Below are positions 60,241-64,000 of a stretch of DNA of 64,000 nucleotides, piece after piece. Position 1 is the first letter of the stretch. Every line of letters begins with the position of its first letter. The stretch spans positions 1 to 64,000 of the forward strand of contig JAGMCT010000013.1 in NCBI GenBank assembly GCA_023129075.1, read 5' to 3'. The notes below the pieces were generated by a model. It saw only the letters and a program-made list of their open reading frames with translations. It was not told the DNA's origin and did no database searches. Origin of the DNA: Microcaldota archaeon (lineage in GTDB: Archaea; Micrarchaeota; Micrarchaeia; Anstonellales; Bilamarchaeaceae). A program made the position numbers and the translations under genes.

Positions 60241-62433
60241 TTAGGAATCCCTAAAGAATTCCGAATTGGGCGGGTCAGGCCTCATTCCTTTTCTTTTTCT
60301 GACATCGCCGACTACTTCAGAAACAAGGTCTCTGGGAACATTTGCATAACCTGCATATTCCTGGTACCAGATAGAACGGCCCTGTGTTACTCCTCTTAAT
60401 GCATTTGAGAATCCAAACATCTCAGCAACAGGAACAACTGTAGTCATGGAGGCGGTTTCTCCCTCCTGCTCCATTCCTGCAAGCTGGCCTCTTCTTCCAT
60501 TCGTCATGTTTATTACATCTCCTGAATATTCCTGCGGGCACTGGATAAGTATTTTCTGTCTTGGCTCCATCAGGGTGATACCTGCATCAAGTATGCATGC
60601 ATAAATCGGCCTTGTAACTGCAGGAAGAACCTGTGCAGGACCTCTGTGAACATTATCTTCATGCAGGGCAGCATCCTCAAGAACAACCTTTACACCAATC
60701 ACCTTTTCACCTGCAAGGGGTCCTCTTTTCATTGCATCCTCAAAACCCTGTATGAATAACTCCTGTATTTCATTAAGATACTGAACTCCCTTTGTCCTGT
60801 TGACAAGCAGATTCTTGTTGTAGATATCCCATACTCCTTTTGCCTCATCCCTGCTCATGCCTGCTTCTATGAGTTTATTAACATATTCCTTTCCTTTTGG
60901 CTTCCCATCGGAAATAGCACCTTCTATCATAGCTTTCACTACGCTATCTTCCAGAGGTTCAACATGTATCTTAAAGCGGTTGTGCTTATTTGGTGATTTG
61001 CCTTCAATCGTTTGGGACCTTCCTGTTATTGTTTCATTGTAAACCACTATTGGAGGGGAGGTAATGATGTCTATTTTCTTTTCATTCTGAATCTTGTATT
61101 CAATAATTTCAAGGTGGAGCTCGCCCATGCCGGAGATAAGATGCTCTCCTGTTTCCTGGTTAATCTCAACCCTGAGGGTTGGGTCCTCTTTGGAAAGACC
61201 GCGCAAAGCATCAATAAGTTTTGCAAGGTTCTTGGATTCCTTCGCCTCTATGGATTTTGTAACCACTGGTTCTGAGTAATGCGTAATCTGCTCAAAGGGC
61301 TCCACTTCGCCGGAGCTTACGGTTTCTCCAATGTAGATATCCTTAATGCCAACAATAGCACCGATGTTTCCTGCACTTATGGCTTCTGCAGAAATGCGGT
61401 CAGGGCCCATGTAAATGCCAACCTGCTGAACCTTGTAGCTGGTTTTCTTTGAAGCAAGGTAAATCATATCTCCTTTTTTTACTGAACCAGAGAAAAGTCT
61501 TACAACCCCTACTTCTCCTGCGTGCTCATCGTAAACAACACCAAAGCAGATGCCGATTGTTTTTCCGGATATATTGCACTCAAGCATGTCCTTTCCATCC
61601 TGAGAGTCCATCTCGCCTTTCCAGAGCACAGGAATTCGGTATTTCTGTGCAAATCCAGGATTAGGAAGATGTTTTATAACCATCTCAAGCAGAACCTCAT
61701 CAACAGGACATTTCTCAACAAGAAAGGAGTGCTCCCCTGCAAAACATTTATCATAAATATCTTTAAATGAAAGTCCTGAAGTTTTCATTGCTGAACCGCT
61801 CATAGCCCATTTATTAAAGGCAGACCCGAAAGCAACATTTCCTTTTTCTACTGAAATCTGCCAGTCTTTTTTGTGTTCAGGCGGGGCATTTGCTTCAATA
61901 ATTTTATTTAACCCTACAATCACCTTTATGAGTTTCTGCTGCATTCCCTGTGCATCCAGCTTAAGCTCATTTATCAGGCGGTCAAGCTTGTTAACGAAAA
62001 CAATTGGCTGAGCTCTTTCCTTAAGGGCCTGTCTTAGTACTGTTTCAGTTTGCGGCATTATTCCCTCAACAGCATCAACTACAAGAACAACACCGTCTAC
62101 GGCTCTAAGGGCCCTTGTAACATGGCCTCCAAAATCAACATGGCCTGGGGTATCAATAAGATTGATAAGGTAGTTCTTTCCTTCATATGGGAAACCAAGA
62201 GAGATATTTGCAGATTTAATTGTGATGCCCCTTGCCTGCTCCTGCTCATCATAATCCATTACACGCTGTTCACCTGCAAGCTCCTTTGAAATGAGGCCTG
62301 CTCGTGCAACCATGGAATCTGTTAATGTGGTTTTTCCATGGTCAACGTGGGCAATAATAGCAATATTTCTTACGGTTTCAATATTATCCATTATCTTTTG
62401 TATCTCTCCAACAACAAATTCTTTTCTCGCCAT
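60241..62433 (-). CDS. fusA: Elongation factor 2
   Basis: Translocation GTPase, 730 residues. G1 A-H-V-D-H-G-K-T-T, G2 region R-G-I-T-I, G3 D-T-P-G-H-V-D-F, G4 N-K-L-D, then domains II-V. L-H-E-D-N-V-H-R-G-P-A-Q contains the histidine modified to diphthamide in archaea and eukaryotes. It follows S7 by 21 nt in the usual str order. Confidence 0.97.
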   Translation of the reverse strand: MARKEFVVGEIQKIMDNIETVRNIAIIAHVDHGKTTLTDSMVARAGLISKELAGEQRVMDYDEQEQARGITIKSANISLGFPYEGKNYLINLIDTPGHVDFGGHVTRALRAVDGVVLVVDAVEGIMPQTETVLRQALKERAQPIVFVNKLDRLINELKLDAQGMQQKLIKVIVGLNKIIEANAPPEHKKDWQISVEKGNVAFGSAFNKWAMSGSAMKTSGLSFKDIYDKCFAGEHSFLVEKCPVDEVLLEMVIKHLPNPGFAQKYRIPVLWKGEMDSQDGKDMLECNISGKTIGICFGVVYDEHAGEVGVVRLFSGSVKKGDMIYLASKKTSYKVQQVGIYMGPDRISAEAISAGNIGAIVGIKDIYIGETVSSGEVEPFEQITHYSEPVVTKSIEAKESKNLAKLIDALRGLSKEDPTLRVEINQETGEHLISGMGELHLEIIEYKIQNEKKIDIITSPPIVVYNETITGRSQTIEGKSPNKHNRFKIHVEPLEDSVVKAMIEGAISDGKPKGKEYVNKLIEAGMSRDEAKGVWDIYNKNLLVNRTKGVQYLNEIQELFIQGFEDAMKRGPLAGEKVIGVKVVLEDAALHEDNVHRGPAQVLPAVTRPIYACILDAGITLMEPRQKILIQCPQEYSGDVINMTNGRRGQLAGMEQEGETASMTTVVPVAEMFGFSNALRGVTQGRSIWYQEYAGYANVPRDLVSEVVGDVRKRKGMRPDPPNSEFFRDS

Positions 62434-62454
62434 GCTTTCACCAAAAAAAAGTCT

Positions 62455-63060
62455 TTATCTTGCGCTCCTTGCCATCCTCTCCATCTCATTCATCTTCTTT
62501 ATCGCATAAGAGTTTTGAACATCATTACCTGCAGTGAACATTATTTCATCGGCAAGGGCCTTTCCAAGAGAGGTGTCCTTGTTAAAGGTTCTCATGAGTG
62601 CTGAAAGGGTAATGTTCTTAAGTGCTAAATCCAGTCTTCTGGAAGCTGATGAGTCAACAGCAATCTGATAGCTTACTCCACCGTGAGAAACCCTTGTAAC
62701 CTCTTCTCTTGGTGCAGAATTCTCAAGCGCCTCAACAAGCACCTGAATAGGATTCTTTTTTGTTTTCTGCTCTATTATTCCGAATGCTTCCTTTACAACG
62801 GTTATGATGCGGGTTTTCTTTCCCTGCAGTCTTCCGTTGGTTCTTATTACCTTTCCTGATGTTTTTTTACCTGTTCCACCACGCATTAGTTTGTTTACGA
62901 GTCTCTCAACAATATTCACTTTTTCCTTTGCAAGGGGTTTTTTTGCATGCCTTCCAAAGGAGTGCGGAAGATATATTTCCTGAAGGGAGATTACCTGTTT
63001 AAGGCTTTTATCTCTTATCTCAACGCCATCAAAACCATACTTTCCAAAAAGTTTAACCAT
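62455..63060 (-). CDS. rps7: Ribosomal protein S7 (uS7)
   Basis: 201 residues. L-P-H-S-F-G-R-H-A-K-K, N-I-V-E-R-L-V-N-K-L-M-R-G-G-T-G-K-K-T-S-G-K and R-R-L-D-L-A-L-K-N-I are archaeal S7 features. 5 nt after S12. Confidence 0.95.
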   Translation of the reverse strand: MVKLFGKYGFDGVEIRDKSLKQVISLQEIYLPHSFGRHAKKPLAKEKVNIVERLVNKLMRGGTGKKTSGKVIRTNGRLQGKKTRIITVVKEAFGIIEQKTKKNPIQVLVEALENSAPREEVTRVSHGGVSYQIAVDSSASRRLDLALKNITLSALMRTFNKDTSLGKALADEIMFTAGNDVQNSYAIKKMNEMERMARSAR

Positions 63061-63065
63061 TCTCT

Positions 63066-63503
63066 CTACCTCTTAGACTTTTCTTTCTTGCCTTTTCTCA
63101 GGGACTGGAGAGCAACATCATTCACGAATTCAACTGCATATCTTACTCCGGGAATAGAACCAATCTGTCCTCTCTGCGAACCGCCGAGCCCCCTGATTGT
63201 TACCTCATCGTGCTCATCTATGAAGGTTATTGCTTTATCCCTTGGAGGGAAAGCAGTAACCAATCTGCCGTTCTTTATTAACTGAACCTTTACAACCTTA
63301 ATAAGACCTGAGTGGGGCTGTTTTTGCTCAAGGGTTGCCTTTTCCACAACGATTCCTTTTGCCTGGGGAGCACCCTCCATTGCATCATACTTCTCTTTAA
63401 GCTTAAGCTTCTTTCTCTTCCATCTTTTGGAGAGCCATCGTCCTTTCTTCCTGTTTCTTTTCTTGTTTCTTCCTGCGAATTCTCCGTTTCCTCCTTTGCC
63501 CAT
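63066..63503 (-). CDS. rps12: Ribosomal protein S12 (uS12)
   Basis: 145 residues. [22 protein letters not shown] and the loop [13 protein letters not shown] are decoding-centre S12 motifs of the archaeal S23 type. GGTGATTTA precedes the ATG. Confidence 0.96.
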   Translation of the reverse strand: MGKGGNGEFAGRNKKRNRKKGRWLSKRWKRKKLKLKEKYDAMEGAPQAKGIVVEKATLEQKQPHSGLIKVVKVQLIKNGRLVTAFPPRDKAITFIDEHDEVTIRGLGGSQRGQIGSIPGVRYAVEFVNDVALQSLRKGKKEKSKR

Positions 63504-63558
63504 TAAATCACCATAATATTCAACAAATTTGAAGTTTTAACACTTTAGAGAAGAAGCC

Positions 63559-63571
63559 TTTAAAAAACTTC
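63559..63571 (-). promoter_or_regulatory. TATA box of the S12-S7-EF2 operon
   Basis: On the minus strand GTTTTTTAAAGG lies about 60 nt before the S12 ATG, giving a leader of about 30 nt that contains the GGTGAT site. Between here and 63730 I see no gene. Confidence 0.45.
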
Positions 63572-63732
63572 CTGAAAGAAAAGACTACTTCTTTTAAGCT
63601 GCAGTTAAATTTCAGCAAAAATCCACATTCTTTACATTCTAAGGAAAGGAACCATAACGGAAACACCGGAAACGAGGTCTCTCCTTTTGTTTATAAAGCC
63701 TTTGAATACTATTTTTTATACTCAAAAGAGCT

Positions 63733-63937
63733 ACCGTTGGAATGACGGGAAGTAATTCTCCTGTGGAATTGAAACAGAAGGTTCAAAGGTAGAAGTTCAA
63801 GGTATCTACGCAAGGAGTTTCCAGAGCTCCTAAAGATGCCTAAATTATGGACACGCTCATATTTCCTTTCAACTACTGGAAATGTTTCATCTGCAACAAT
63901 ACGAAAATACATAGAAAGGCAATGGGATGAGATATGA
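63733..63937 (+). pseudogene. tnpA: IS200/IS605 transposase TnpA remnant (C-terminal part)
   Basis: The plus strand encodes the C-terminal half of an IS200-type HUH transposase: F-K-G-R-S-S-R-Y-L-R-K-E-F-P-E-L-L-K-M, L-W-T-R-S-Y-F-L-S-T-T-G-N-V-S and T-I-R-K-Y-I-E-R-Q with the catalytic tyrosine. Upstream, S-P-V-E-L-K-Q-K-V-Q-R is in another frame, so a frameshift near 63785 breaks the gene, and the N-terminal HUH motif is not found. The TGA overlaps the following TnpB start. Confidence 0.75.
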
Positions 63938-64000
63938 TATTAACCTATAAGATAAAGCATGAAAAAGATTTCGGCAGAGAACTCAGCTTGGCGAAGAAGG
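63934..64000 (+). CDS. tnpB: TnpB/OrfB of an IS605-family element (3' truncated by window edge)
   Basis: The frame opens with ATG at 63934, overlapping the TnpA stop, and reads M-I-L-T-Y-K-I-K-H-E-K-D-F-G-R-E-L-S, typical of the N-terminus of archaeal TnpB proteins (RNA-guided nucleases of IS605 elements). Only 22 residues lie in the window. Confidence 0.65.
   Translation, partial: MILTYKIKHEKDFGRELSLAKK

Noticed and set aside
63709..63912. 67-residue minus-strand ORF after the S12 promoter
   Set aside because: The plus strand here encodes recognisable TnpA residues, so the minus frame is its shadow.

Overview
The window is archaeal. It carries the full archaeal S10/spc ribosomal-protein cluster including archaeal/eukaryotic-type proteins (eS4, eL32, eL19, eL34, eL14), the str-type S12-S7-EF2 cluster, uL16/L10e, SecY, archaeal adenylate kinase, an EMC3-like DUF106 protein, Cbf5, type II Map, Pth2, Dim1/KsgA, HerA, NurA, CDP-archaeol synthase and a tRNA with a short intron at position 37/38. 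Many genes have a TTTAAA-like TATA box 24-30 nt before the ATG (leaderless). Genes inside operons instead carry GGTG ribosome-binding sites 5-7 nt before the start. Small proteins, tight overlaps, a giant surface protein and eukaryote-like HEAT and ankyrin proteins suggest a small-genome archaeon, perhaps DPANN-like; the lineage is inference.

Layout. 0-7.4 kb: two HEAT-repeat genes, CarS, an RNA ligase facing an RNA-free RNase P (HARP) family PIN protein, then envelope genes (GH114-like lipoprotein, membrane thioredoxin-like protein, glycosyltransferase 2, ferritin-like/VIT1 membrane protein). 7.4-11 kb: tRNA-Thr with a copy of its 3' end, a TctA-like permease, Cbf5, and a second HEAT pair inserted where Cbf5 normally adjoins L14e. 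10.9-26.2 kb: the L3-to-L14e operon on the minus strand, canonical except that the RNase P protein Rpp29 is missing between SUI1 and S17 and a 41-codon ORF fills its place. 26.3-32.2 kb: an ankyrin protein, MetG, tRNA-Ser, a cysteine-rich beta-helix surface protein and an Lrp regulator. 32.3-36.9 kb: archaeal asparagine synthetase A, L10e and a winged-helix/coiled-coil protein, then a three-gene unknown operon. 37-46 kb: three more ankyrin genes among housekeeping genes (Pth2, HerA, PIN, KsgA, DUF357, Map) and an intron-containing tRNA-Arg followed by two tandem structured units that end in a copy of the tRNA 3' end. 46-50 kb: NurA, phosphohexomutase, a MagIII-like glycosylase and an adenosine-specific-kinase-like protein. 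50-59.2 kb: one gene for a surface beta-helix protein of about 3,070 residues. 59.3-64 kb: a lipoprotein, EF2-S7-S12, and the edge of an IS200/IS605 element.

The best candidate for an undescribed system is a set of eight HEAT or ankyrin genes spread over the window. Seven of their proteins, from two unrelated repeat folds, end in the same domain of about 60-65 residues: two short helices, then a basic tail with an M-R-K-P box and a final K-L-x-K-x-V-N-like end. Two of the genes share 104 identical base pairs over this domain, so it behaves like an exchangeable tag. Second are the structured units downstream of tRNA-Arg, where paired changes between the two copies support a folded element, and a similar 3'-end copy downstream of tRNA-Thr. 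Third is the combination of HARP, the RNA ligase and the missing Rpp29 gene.
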